A program made the position numbers and the translations under genes. Source: Sporothrix humicola (taxonomy: Eukaryota; Ascomycota; Sordariomycetes; Ophiostomatales; Ophiostomataceae). Taken from it: a DNA stretch of 64,000 nucleotides. The stretch covers positions 62,001 to 126,000 of the forward strand of contig WNYE01000073.1 in NCBI GenBank assembly GCA_021396245.1, written 5' to 3'. This document shows, in pieces, positions 52,788 through 64,000 of the stretch; the first letter of the stretch is position 1, and the number at the start of each line of letters is the position of its first letter. The notes beneath the pieces were generated by a model. It had not been told where the DNA came from. It worked only from the letters and a program-made list of their open reading frames with translations, and searched no databases.

Positions 52788-54244
52788 TTAGCTGCGGTTA
52801 GTTGTAATTGAATTTAAAGGACTTCACATTCTTCATGCTTTCTATTTCTGGACCATCAGTTGTTTCTTTGCGCGCGTCGTTGTATTTATGCCCACATTAG
52901 GATGGAACTTGGAATCATGAGCGTAAGACGGTGTAAATAGAGGAATTGGCCGTTAAAAATGGTAGTTACACCTATCGCCGTCTTACAGCGCATCCAGTGG
53001 GAATCGGCCCTGAAACTGCTGACACCATGTCGGAGATAATTCCACGAAGCTCCGTTTTTTGCAATGTATTAAAGTGCTTGCATTAGTCGCCGTTTCTCAC
53101 AAAAGACCCTTTTCTTTTCATAGCATTTTCTCCAATTCAGAACACGGTCCAGGCCCATTGCGTCTAGCCACAGCCCAGACAGCCTAGCCAATCTCATTGC
53201 TCGCTCGAGTTCACATGTCTCCTTTTCTCCAACTGATACGGACCTTTTGCACGACTCGACATCTGCCAACCCTGTTGAACCCCGTCGATCTAGACCTCTT
53301 ATCAGCCCGCATTACACCCGTCTCTGTCACCCTACAAGTGCATAGAGGCACAGGCACAGGAACAGGAACGGCTGCAACACAGAACTTGTCGTTTGATTGA
53401 TAGCCCCTCGCCCTGAACGCCCTCTGTTTTGCCGTCATCCGCCTGGTGCATGTCCTCGCTGCTGTCATCGCTGCCGCTTCGGTTATCAGCCGCTGGTTGG
53501 CGTGTTTCTCCCAAGATTCCTCTGGTGTGGTCCAGAATGGCAGAGTAAGTCCTGTCCTTTTTATTGTAGCCGGCTTTTGTTTCCATTTCTTTTTACTGGC
53601 CGCTCCTTTTGTTGTCTTTTTTAGTTCCCCTCTCCAACAGTCCAATGGCGTTACATGGTTGTCGTGCATCACTCTGTGTTCCCAAGCAATAATATCAAAC
53701 CGGCCCTGGCCGTGCTCCCCTCGATCTGCCTTTTAGATCTTGCCCGAATCGGATCGTGAGAAATCAGACGAAAGCTCGTTCCCTTTGTCATTTTTGTGCC
53801 ATTTCCATATTTGTCGTCTTCACTTCTTTCTCCTTTTGGAAGCCGAGTCACTTCTTTCTTCCCGTATTGGAAGCCCACCGGACACGTTCCTTCCCACGTT
53901 GTCAATATCTCCCGCCTTCCCCTCCTCCCCCTCCTTCCCCCAGGTCCTCTTGCCACCCCTTTCACCCTCCGCTTGGATGCGGCTCACTCTGGCCTCTCCT
54001 TTATCACACACTCCTCACATACAAACACAAAATTTCTCTGTTCTGTTTCTCCTGTTTATTTGCCTTTCCTAGACCCCACACCTCTACACCTCTGTTCGAC
54101 GACAACCTTGCATTATCTAGGCCGCGTTAGCCTCGCCGTTCCCTCCTATCACGGCCAGGGCCATAATCGCCGACCACACACCTCCCCTTCCCTATCAGAT
54201 CTCCCCGTTTTCTTTTGTTGTCTTTTGACCATCCGCCGCCCAAC
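52788..54244. other. Intergenic, amine oxidase promoter
   Basis: 1.46 kb gene-free. The first part is A/T-rich SDR 3' DNA. From about 53750 the plus strand becomes C/T-rich (53790-54000, many CTTCTTTC and CCTCCCCC blocks), the promoter and leader pattern seen elsewhere in the window. Short frames here lack motifs. Confidence 0.5.
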
Positions 54245-56213
54245 ATGAAGATGGACGTTTACAGTGTCTTTAGCTCCAGTGCTACCCGGCGAGACTGCTC
54301 CCGCCTCGATCTCGATCTCAAATCCATCCGCCGGAGCAGCTCAAGCACCATCGACCGGTCCTCTGCCGAGCGTGTAAGTCGCCCCAACCTCGACACACAT
54401 GCTAGATTACTTTTACTAACTGGCAACCGGCAGACACCATCTCCTAGTCAGAGAACGCCGCATATCGGTGTCATTGGTGCCGGCATCGCTGGTCTCCGCT
54501 GTGCAGACATTCTCCTGCAACATGGCTTCCGGGTGACGGTCCTCGAAGGCCGGCACCGCCTCGGCGGGCGTCTTCACCAGGCCCGGCTGCAGCCGTCACT
54601 AGCTACAGCCAGTGAAAATGGCAGTAGTGAGGCCGGCCCCCTTGTCGACATGGGCCCCAACTGGATCCACGGCACGAAGGACAACCCGATCCTCGACCTC
54701 GTCCGCGCCACCGAGACGGTTACCAGCAGTCACGATGTGGACGAGGACGGAAACGATCTGGGCGGTGCCGTGTTTGACGTCGAAGGTGCCATTCTGCCGC
54801 TGGACGAAGGCGAGGCTTTGTCCACGATCATGTGGACAATCGTCGAAGAGGCTTTTGTTCACTCCAACACAAACTGCCGCACAATCGACCCCGGCGAGAG
54901 TCTCTACGACTTCTTCCTGCAACGAATCGACTCTCATATCCAGCCAGCAGGCCCAGATGCCACAGAAGCCGAGACCCAGTCCATTGCACGGAAACGGAAA
55001 CTGGCACTGCAAATGGCCGACTTTTGGGGCGCTTTTGTTGGCAGTCCTGTCACGCGGCAAAGTCTCAAATACTACTGGCTCGAAGAGTGCATCGAGGGTG
55101 GTAAGTCCTCCGCAATGAAGCCTGTTACACTTATGAATGTAGTCGGTTAACATGACAGAAAACCTCTTCTGTGCTGGCACATACAAAAAGGTCTTTGACC
55201 GGCTGATCGAGCCTGTCGTGGAGGGCGCTACCATCCATTACGGCAAGACAGTATCACAGATTACGAGCACACAGGATGCGCCAAATCGGCAACCCAGCAC
55301 CTTCCCTGGATCCAGTGTCAGCGTCACCACTACCACGGGCGAGACATTCACATTCGATGAGGTCGTGTGTACGATGCCACTAGGATGGCTGAAGAAGAAC
55401 GCGGCCACTGCATTTGAACCACCAATTCCTCCACGTGTCAGCGAGGCCATTGCCAGCATTGGCTACGGCTCGCTCGAGAAGGTGTACATCTCCTTCCCCG
55501 AAGCTTTCTGGCAGCGGCCTGATGCCGACACAGGCCGCTCCGTTCGCGGCTTTTGCCAATGGCTGGCACCCGGCGTCTACGCACAGCCGTCAAATCCAGA
55601 GCACTGGTCACTCGAGGCTTTTGATATGGCCGCCCTGCCTGCTTCGGTCGCCCACCCGACCCTGTTGTTCTACACCTACGGTGAGCAGTCTGCCCACATC
55701 ATGGGCACCCTGGCTTCTCTGCGGGATGAGGATGATTACCCCGGATCGAAGGAGGACGAGCCCAGCGAAATGCGCTGCCCCAATGCAAAGCAGACGGCCT
55801 TTTTGCTCGACTACTTCCGGCCCTACTTTGGTACCATGCCCCACTACGACCCAGACGCGCCCACCTGCCAGCCCACCGGCATCATCACCACAAACTGGCT
55901 GCACGACGACCTCGCCGGCAACGGCAGCTACAGCAATTTCCAGGTCGGCCTGGCCCGCGGTGACGAAGACATCCGGGTAATGCGTGAGGGATTGCCCGGG
56001 CGGGGCGTCTGGCTGGCCGGCGAGCACACGTCGCCGTTTGTCGCGCTGGGCACGGCGACCGGTGCTTACTGGAGCGGCGAATCGGTGGGACGGCGCATTG
56101 CGGAGGCGTACGGGCTGGAGCAGGAAGGCGGCGCGGCGGCGGATGCAGCGTCTGCGGACGTGGCACACATTCCGGCGTCAAAGGTACAAGAGCCGGTGGT
56201 ACTGAGTTCGTGA
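54245..56213 (+). CDS. Flavin amine oxidase (polyamine oxidase-like)
   Basis: A 616-residue FAD-dependent amine oxidase. Exons inferred: 54245-54373, 54434-55100, 55159-56213; the introns are 60 and 58 nt and joins keep frame (EECIEG continuing ENLFCAG). Residues 54-63 form the dinucleotide-binding GVIGAGIAG loop with GxGxxG at 58-63, followed by VTVLEGRHRLGGRLH, the ribose-binding Glu and RxGGR motif. Downstream come MGPNWIHGTKDNP, LEKVYISFPEAFW, GLARGDEDIRVMREGLPGRG, and the C-terminal FAD motif VWLAGEHTSPFVALGTATGAYWSGESVG. The FAD-binding and substrate-binding halves are thus complete. Family members oxidise polyamines such as spermine and N-acetylspermine, or act as LSD1-type demethylases; here MGPNWIHG and the length favour polyamine oxidase. 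No targeting peptide is clear, and the C-terminus VVLSS is not a PTS1. Intron 1 has no stop and is a multiple of three, so its retention would also be in frame. Confidence 0.9.
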
Positions 56214-57561
56214 GGGGCTTAGAAAGGTCATAGCATTGAATATTTGCATGTAGCATTTGAGGTGATGGTTGAACAAAACGATGATTTCACTTCCAGCATA
56301 GCAACACGAGATCAATATTGACGTTTTTGCTAGCTGTAAACACAGTGTGTGTGATCTTGTCCAGATTAGGGAGAACAAAAACATCGCGTGACGAGCCAAT
56401 GCAGCCAGTCATTTGACAAAGTCTCACTTTGGGGCGGCCATTCCTGGCTTCTCGCTGGTCTCTTATCGGTTATCGGTATCGACTGGAGGGGAGGCCTGGG
56501 AGTCTTAGGCAGAGGTGGGGTTTCTCCAGGGGGTGGCCAGAGTGTTTACAGGTGGTCTCAGCGCTTTGCATGCCCTGTTGCAACGTCAATGATCGCTGCC
56601 TATGGCCGCTGGAGTCAGGCTCAACATGGTGAGTGGCCTCAGCGCATCACGCCTAAACTGCGCTAGCGAATAGTTGCAGTGTTGCGACTCATCAGGCGGT
56701 CAGGACCCACTTTTTACCGCCCGTTCCCTTAAGCCCTTACTACGGCCCTCTTGCCATTTGCTATGACGGAAGAGGCCAAAGGCAGGTGCGACTGATCTCG
56801 TTCGCTCGCCATTTTACCACCTTCATGCAAGTACCTTTGTCACATGTAGAATATGTAAAGATACTTGCCTATCTCTGTCTCTCATTATCTGGCATGGGCT
56901 TTTGCTTTTGTTGGGCTCAGATGGCAACACCCAAGAGAAGGAGCGAGCTACCAGCGCAGTTGCCGCTGTCCGTTGCAGCCATCACTTTTGCACCTTCTTC
57001 GGCTTGCTCTCTTCCACTTCCGTCTTTCGTCAAACTTTCCCATCAACATAGCCATTTAGAGCACCGTGGTTTTTTCCACTGTTTTCTTATTTCGCCTTCT
57101 TTTTCCGTCAGTTTCCTTTGTGGTTTCTAGACTCTGTGCAGGCCATTTGTTTTGCCTCTGTTTTCTTTGCCATTGCCTTGTGCTATTGCATTTCCCCACT
57201 ACGCACCGCCTGCGATAAACGGAGCCGCCTAATCAGGACAATCGACGTCTGCCTTCGACTCCGTCTTTCTGGCTTGCTCTTCTTCCCAGCCTTTCATCCC
57301 ATCTCCAGCGAGAGCGATACCCCGAACGCAGAGTCCCGCCACCTCTTTCGAAGATACAGTTCTTCTCACAGCCGCTTGCCGCCATCAGTCGTCGACACAC
57401 CACCTACAATACCATGAGCTTCGCCACTGCCCGCGTGCAGCCCTCCATTTTGACGCCGGCGGTCTTCCCCCCGCAGCCACGCTCTTCGTGAGCCGTGACG
57501 ACTGACGACGGCCATCCATCTCCCGACACATAGACACTCTCCCCTTTCTCCCACTCCCATA
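56214..57561. other. Intergenic, ATG2 promoter
   Basis: 1.35 kb between amine oxidase and ATG2. The last 700 nt are C/T-rich (CTTTCTGG, TTCTTCC, CTCCC blocks) and probably the promoter and leader. No gene was seen. Confidence 0.5.
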
Positions 57562-60500
57562 ATGGCGTCGTTACTCGACTCCTTCCGCAACTCCAGCATG
57601 CCCAAGCGGCTGCTGCGATACGCGCTCTCTCGTTTCGATGTTCTCGACACAGATGCCCTCGATCTGGACAACCTCGACCTGGCCTGGGGCCGGAATACCG
57701 TCCTAGAGTTCCGAGATGTCGGTTTGAAGTTGAAGGTGAGTATCGTCGTCTTAAGGAAACTTAAGGAAAGGAAAACGGTTGTCAAGTGCTCTCTAACACA
57801 CACAGATCCTCCAGCAGCTTCTCCAGCTCCCTCCGACCTTCCACATCCGCAAAGCCAAAGTCGCCATCCTCCGCGTCACCCTCCCCGTCGACATCTACTC
57901 GAGTCCTATCCAGATCCAAGTCACCGGCGTCGACGTCCGGCTCCGGATAGCAAAAGACGGCGACGAAACAACCGACAAGTCTGGTAGGAGAGGCAGCAAG
58001 TCCAGCAACAACAATAACAATGACAATGACGACGACGTCGTTCCCACCGCAGCCGACCTTGCCCAGTCCTTCCTCGAACAGCAGCCGATCCAAGAAAAGA
58101 AGGCCCTCGAAGAAGCCTTGGCGGCCGCCGACGAAGACGACGACGACTTTGACGACGACGAGTCAACCTCATCCTCCTCCCAGACTTTGGGCACTGGCCA
58201 GGCCTTGACGCTGCCCACATTCCTCGCCGGCTTCCTCCAGGGCATTGTCGACCGCATCCAGGTCAACATTGAAGGCGTCACCTTCCAACTCGAGGTGGAC
58301 GTGCCCGTCGATGCATCTTCCCCGACTGCCACGACCCCGACGGGAGCTTCTGGCCCTGGCGCGGTCGAGCCAGTCGTGTTCCAGCTCGCCCTCTCCCGGA
58401 TCAATGTCGAAGGTGTCACCACCTCGATTACGCCACCAACAGACCCAGCAGACGAAGAAAATGACAAGGCCACAACTTCGGCTTCAGACAGCGACGATAC
58501 AAGCCGGCCTCCCATCGTGCCCAAGGAAGGCAAGCGCCACATTTCTCTCGAGAACGTCCGCGCTTTCCTTATCTCGGAGGCCAACGTCTTCTCGACTCTG
58601 GCCCGCTCGCCTTCTATGCCATCTTCTCTCTCCTCACAATCGCCCAGCATCCCATCGCGTGGCCCGCCATCCCGCTCCTCGACCAGCTCGTCCGCACACG
58701 TCTTCTCTGCTTCTCAGCCGGCATACAACAACCCCACCGGCCATGGCAGCCAACACGGACACGGCGGATCCGACGATGATTACAGTGAAGGTACCGCATC
58801 CATGGCTGCATCTTCTGTGGCCGCCTCTTCCGTGATGCCGCAGAGCCGGTACGACTTGCAGGACAGCGAAGATGCTTTCAACATTCCCTACGAAATGGGC
58901 AGCTCCAGCGACGACAACGACTCCAGCGCAAACGAAGATGCCCCTCCTGACGCCGAAGATGACGAGGCAGCTCTGGCGGCCGCCTTAGCCTCTTCTTCGT
59001 CTACGCCCCGTGCCTCTGTTTATGGTGGTGATGCAGGTGGTCTGTCGACCTCTCTTTCGGGAATGCTTCCCCCACAAGCACCAACACATCCTGCACAGTC
59101 CACCATTGTCCAAGGCAATGACGGTCAGGGCAGTATGCAGTGGAGTGCGTGGGGCCAAGAGGCCCAGTCTGAGCCGTCTCTACGCCATGCCAGCGCTTCT
59201 CCGCCTCGCTCGGAGGGCCGTGGCAGCTTTGACATTGGTTCTGGCCTGGGCCTGGTCGGAACCAGTGCTTTGCGGAGCAGTTCGCGGCATTCAAGCCATT
59301 CGATCCACTCGACCCACTCCGGATCGGGTGGTGCCCGCAGTGTGGGCTCAGCCGGCCACGCAGACGATCTCACGGAATCCCACATGTACAGCCATGAAGA
59401 GGCCGAAAGCATGTATATGAGCGCCTTCTCACAGGCTGACTCGACACGCTTCCAGGGTTCCATGCCCGGTGGCTGGGGCAATGATGACAACGATGACAAC
59501 GAGGATGGTGACGCCGAAGCCGACCGCTACAACGACGACTACAACGAGCGGCGTTCCATCAGCTCCTGCTCGTCTCGCCCAGATTCACCTGTGCCAGAGG
59601 CTGTCCTCGCCGACGATGTCCACTTTGGCGCCAACGACGGCTTCAACCCAGATCAGTCCACCCAGCTTCCCATTCGGAGGGCTTCGCATGAATCGGAACG
59701 TAACCTGGCGTCGCCGCCTCCGGCATCGCCTACTGTTGCAAAGTCGGCCGCATCTTTTGGTCTGCCCGGATCGGCCATTTTCAACTCGAACAGGTCCAGA
59801 TCCAGCTCGGCGCGCTCGTCCAGCTCTCGTGGATCTATGCACGTGCCACCGGATGATCTTATTCACGAGCAACCAGCAGAGGAAGTGCTTCACTCGAGTG
59901 TGCACTCTTCCGGTCGCGTGTCCCCTGCATTCGGAGGCAACTTTGACGGTGCACAAGGTACAGCCAGTGAGCAGCTACCTGACAGCCAGGATATTCCGGC
60001 TGGTCTCGAAACACAAGAGGGTCAGGATGGCGAGGAGGAGTCGAGATCCCAACCAGACGAGGCCGCAACTCCTCGTGGCCCGGCTCGACTTGTCAAGGAG
60101 ATTTTGGCCCTCCAGTACATCTCCATCTACATTCCCTCCAACCACAAGCCGATCGATATCGCTCAGCAGACCGTCCACACACCCCGCCAGCACCACCACA
60201 ATGACAAACTGGGCCACTCTGTTGCCCCTCAGATGCCAGGCGCGTTCTCTGTCTACTCGTCTGCCGGCGCTGCGTCGAGAATGGGCAGCACCTCCTTCAG
60301 CTCACGCCTTGACGAAAGCGTCCTGATACCACAGGCAGCCCATGACAGACCCGCCGACGGCGACTCGTCTGTTGAAGTGACCTTTGCACCTTTGGAGGTC
60401 CGGTTTGATGCCTCCATTGGATTCCTTCTCGCAATGGTCGTCTCGGAGCTCATGCAGTCCGTCAAAGTCGGCCTCGAACAACAGCAAAAGGCCAACCAGC

Positions 60501-63500
60501 AGAAGCAGCAGCGGAGACGTGGCCCTGTCACCGCGCAAAGTGGTACCGAGGCTGCGGCTACACCCATGCCGGAGGTCAAGGTGCACGCAGAAAAGATTTC
60601 GCTTCTTTTCCTGGACAAGTTGGCTGGTGTTGCTGACACGGCCGAGCGGTTCTTTGACTCGCCGAGAGCATCCACTTTCAACCACAAGGGCGATGTCCTT
60701 CTCCAGGCCGTCTTGGAAGATTTGGTTGTCGGTCTGACCCCTCCAGCTGCACCGCCTACCAATACGACAGCATCAAACGCTGCTTCGCCGGTCACAAAGA
60801 CCAGCATCGATCTCAAGCGTTTCCGCTTCGGGTACGCCGACGCAGATATTGTCTCGTTTGACCGCCGCATCCAGATGCGGGCGTCTGTTCGCGACGTCTT
60901 CCCGCCAGCCGGCGATGATGTATCTGTCAAGATCAGCCAGTCTGCCCAGGTCTTCCGGTGCGAAGTCAACACTCTGCCGCTCATGGTGTCGGTCGACCTG
61001 CAGCGCCTCGACGAAACCTTTAGCTGGTTTGGTGGTCTGAGCAGTTTCCTTAGTATGGGCTCATCCATCACGTCGGCTGCGTCCCAGGGTGGTGCTGGCG
61101 CCAAGTTTATGGGCCTTCCCAAAGCCGAATCGGCACCGCCAGCCCAGAAGCCCCGTGGCGTCCGTTTCGAAGCACCCATCAACCCCGACGACAAGTCTGC
61201 CACGGCCGAGAACAAGGTGGACATGCGCATCGGCGGCATCCGGCTCGACCTGATTGGTAGAGACTGCAGCGTCGGCCTAGATACGAGCGCCGTGAAGCTG
61301 GTCAGCCGCGAAGAGGGTATTGGTGTCGGTGTGAGCCGCATCAAGCTGGCCGGCCCCTATCTGCGCAACTCGCGCGGCGATCCGCCCGTGACAGCCGAAG
61401 TGTCCAACACGCGCCTCGAGTTCTTGAACGTGCCCAAGGATAAGGATCTTGAGCGTCTGCTGGAACTCATCACGCCATCGCGCGTCAAATTCGACGAGCG
61501 CGAAGACGTTATTATGGTGGACACGCTTCTTCGGCAGCGCCGCAGTGGGCCTCTCCTGCGCATCAACATGGACGATCTGAATGTTGATGTGCACAACATT
61601 GCCCAGCTATCGTGCCTCCCTTCGCTCGGTGAAGAGATTGCACGGCTGGCCACCGTCGCCAAATACCTACCCGAGGATGACCGGCCGGGCTTGCTTACAC
61701 TCGGACTTATCCGTCGTCTGGATGTTTCGGTGGATATTGGCGGTCGTCTAGGTCTACTACAAGCCTCGGTCGGGGATCTTGAGACAGCACACATCTCCAT
61801 CCCGTCTCTCGTCTCAATGGCGGTCGGCTCTCTGTCTGTTCACCGCAACCACACCGAGGAGCTCGTCGGCTCTACCGTTGTCCCTGCAGCAAGTCCCCCA
61901 GCCGCGGCAGCGACATCAAATGCACCTGCCTCTTCGTCCACTGTCGTGTCTCCGATCCAAGCGAGTGGCCAGTCTCCAGCTCTAATGCTGCGTATCATTG
62001 GCGACGACATGGAACCAGTCATCAAAATCAAGATGTGGGGTCTCAACTTTGAGTACCGCGTGCCGACCGTGATGGACGTTTTGGGCCTGGCCGAGGATGC
62101 CACCCCTCAGGACTTTGAGGATAGTCTGGCTGCGTCTGTGGCCAATCTTGGCGAGCGGGCACACACGGCCATTGGCGGCGAATCCATGATTGGTAGCAGC
62201 AAGGGCAAGGCCAGTCTCTCCAAGACCGGCGCCAACGATCCTACCTCCAAGCCGACAATGCTCGACCTGGCCTTCCGTGACTGCGTCATTGGCCTCAACC
62301 CGCTGAAGCTCTCGTCGAAGCTCAACATTGTTCTGGGCGATGCTCGTCTTGAAGTAGCCATTCCCAAGGCCGACGAGGAAATCGATACTGTCGTTCACCT
62401 CAACAAGATGTCCCTTCTGCTCGTCGACGACGTCTCGACGCTCGCATCCGGCAAAGAGGTGACGTTTGCTCCTGGCCATACGGCGCGCCGCTCATCGGGC
62501 GGAACCAGCTTCCTCTCGCCGCCGTCTCTCTCCAAGGACATGGTCTCGCGGATGTGTGCTCGCGGCTATGTCGACATTTGCCAAATATCAGCGGCCAAGG
62601 TCTCTGTCCATATCTCGACACCCGACGAGGACGGCCAAAAGACGATTGACCTCGAAGTCCGTGATGATTTGCTAGTTTTGGAGACGTGCGCCGACTCGAC
62701 GCAGACACTCATTACGCTCGCCAACGCCCTCAAACCACCAACGCCACCCAGCAAGGAGATCAAGTTCAAGACGCAAGTCATGCCCGTCAAGGACCTGCTG
62801 GCGTCCATCTCTATCGACGCGTTTGGCCGTGCCGAGGGCAACTACAACTTTGACGACGATTTTATCCTCGAAGAAGACGAAGACGGCACCAGCACGGCCA
62901 TGGGCGAGGATGACATGTACGGTGCCAGCTCGGGCAGCAGCCATGTCCTCTTGAGTGGCCAGGCAAACCGTGACCCTATCGAGGACTCTGTTGCATCGTT
63001 GCCGTCTGCCATGGCCGACGACGATCTTTTGCTTGATGGCGATCTGGACGATCTCGACGCTGAACACGGTATGGCGGGCACAGTCGCCGAGCAGCTGTTC
63101 AATGCGTCTTCGGTATTTTCAGAGCAAACCGAAAGGCGCAACAGTCTATCGTCGCGCGGCCCTGCCAGTGGCATTCTTTCCGGCCAAAATCAGAGCAAGC
63201 AGAAGGAGAATGTCAAGCCAGGCAATAGCCCGCTCTTCCTTGCCTCTTCGTCTGGCGATCTCGGTGCAGACGACGCCTTTTTCGGCACAGCCGAAGAGAC
63301 AGCTGCTGAAGAGTCATCGCATGCCAACCGCTGGAACTCGGCACAGAACAACTACGACCGGAAGAGCAGGGCCGGTGGTGCAGCGGCTGGAACAACAGCT
63401 GCTGCCACAAAGCCGCCCCCTCTTTCAGTTCACGTCCGCGACGTCCACATCATCTGGAACCTGTTTGACGGCTACGACTGGCAACACACACGTGATATCA

Positions 63501-64000
63501 TCACCAAGACCGTCGAAGAAGTCGAGGCCAAGGCCTATGAGCGGCGCAGGAACCAGCGCCGGCGGTCGGGCCAGGACCAGTACAACCCCTACTCGGACGA
63601 TGAAGAAGAAGAGGCCGTCATTGGCGACTTCCTGTTTAACTCCATCTACATTGGCATCCCGGCGACCCATGACCCACGCGAACTGACAAACGCCATCAAC
63701 CAAAACATCTATGGCGATGCGACTGGCGATACCGAGTCTGTTGCAGCAACAACTGTCACGGCCACGTCGACGCGTGCCGGCGGCGGTGCTGGTGGTGGAG
63801 GCAACCAGGGACTCCGTGGCGGCCGCTCCAAGAAGCTCAAGCTGCACCGCAGCCGACGCCACAAGATTACCTTTGAGCTCGGCGGTGTGGCGGCCGACCT
63901 GACCGTCTACCCGCCCAACTCGGGCGAGACACAGTCGTCGATTGACGTGCGCATCCACGACCTCGACGTCTTTGACCACGTGCCCACCTCGACTTGGAAG
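57562..64000 (+). CDS. ATG2: Autophagy-related protein 2 (ATG2), 3' partial
   Basis: The first 2123 residues of ATG2, a rod-like lipid-transfer protein that bridges the endoplasmic reticulum and the phagophore and works with ATG18 and ATG9 in autophagy. Exon 1 is 57562-57735 (MASLLDSFRNSSMPKRLLRY), the intron 57736-57805 (70 nt), and exon 2 runs from 57806 past the window edge. Residues 1-120 match the chorein/VPS13 N-terminal lipid-entry domain (ALDLDNLDLAWGRNTVLEF). Low-complexity stretches rich in Asn/Asp (SNNNNNDNDDD) and Ser/Asp/Glu lie at about 150-560. The conserved core follows from about residue 760 (KEILALQYISIYIPS) through TFAPLEVRFDASIGFLLAMV. The window ends in the CAD motif (DVRIHDLDVFDHVPTSTWK). 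The C-terminal ATG18-binding region is missing only because the window stops. Confidence 0.95.

Overview
The window is nuclear DNA of a filamentous ascomycete, most likely a sordariomycete. The signs are short GT-AG introns (56-120 nt, often with CTAAC or CTGAC branch points), strongly G/C-ending codons in real genes, pyrimidine-rich promoters and leaders, long intergenic stretches, and families typical of Pezizomycotina (2EXR proteins, DUF8021 secreted proteins, a CCG-9-type trehalose synthase, a NACHT/TPR protein). The genus cannot be fixed from sequence alone; an Ophiostomatales/Sporothrix-like fungus is only a guess. No plasmid, phage, CRISPR or recognisable transposon gene was seen.

Layout. 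1-9748 is a gene-poor block ending in the pyrimidine-rich leader of a GAP1-type amino acid permease (9749-11660, +). Then come a 2EXR protein (13314-14645, +), the GINS replication subunit PSF3 (15403-16092, -) divergent from mitochondrial Mn-superoxide dismutase (16825-17684, +), and a large secreted protein of unknown function (17919-19853, -). A 3.1 kb gap precedes trehalose synthase/CCG-9 (22953-26324, +, five exons, with an 812-nt first intron). On the minus strand follow a cytochrome b5/FMN 2-hydroxyacid dehydrogenase like L-lactate dehydrogenase (26814-28355) and a second, very acidic 2EXR protein (29007-31523), which is divergent from a DUF8021 secreted protein (32287-33216, +).

After another gene-free stretch (33217-36834) lies the largest complete gene, a 2266-residue NACHT-like NTPase with a long helical-repeat C-terminus (36835-43818, +, four exons). 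It is convergent with a secreted PD40/TolB-like beta-propeller protein (44156-46225, -). Next are two Ala-rich orphan genes transcribed apart (47656-48987, - and 49725-50804, +; the second has an in-frame TAG), an intron-bearing tRNA-Asn(GTT) (50913-51008, -), a short-chain dehydrogenase (51759-52787, +), a flavin amine oxidase (54245-56213, +), and most of the autophagy lipid-transfer gene ATG2 (57562 to the window end, +), cut in its CAD motif.

The genes do not form one pathway. Housekeeping genes (PSF3, SOD2, ATG2, tRNA) are mixed with metabolic and stress genes and lineage-specific genes. The observations most worth a second look are the NACHT-repeat giant, the two genes whose reading frame continues past a TAG stop, the long first intron of trehalose synthase that looks like an internal promoter, and a 44-nt direct repeat in the 46-47 kb intergenic region.
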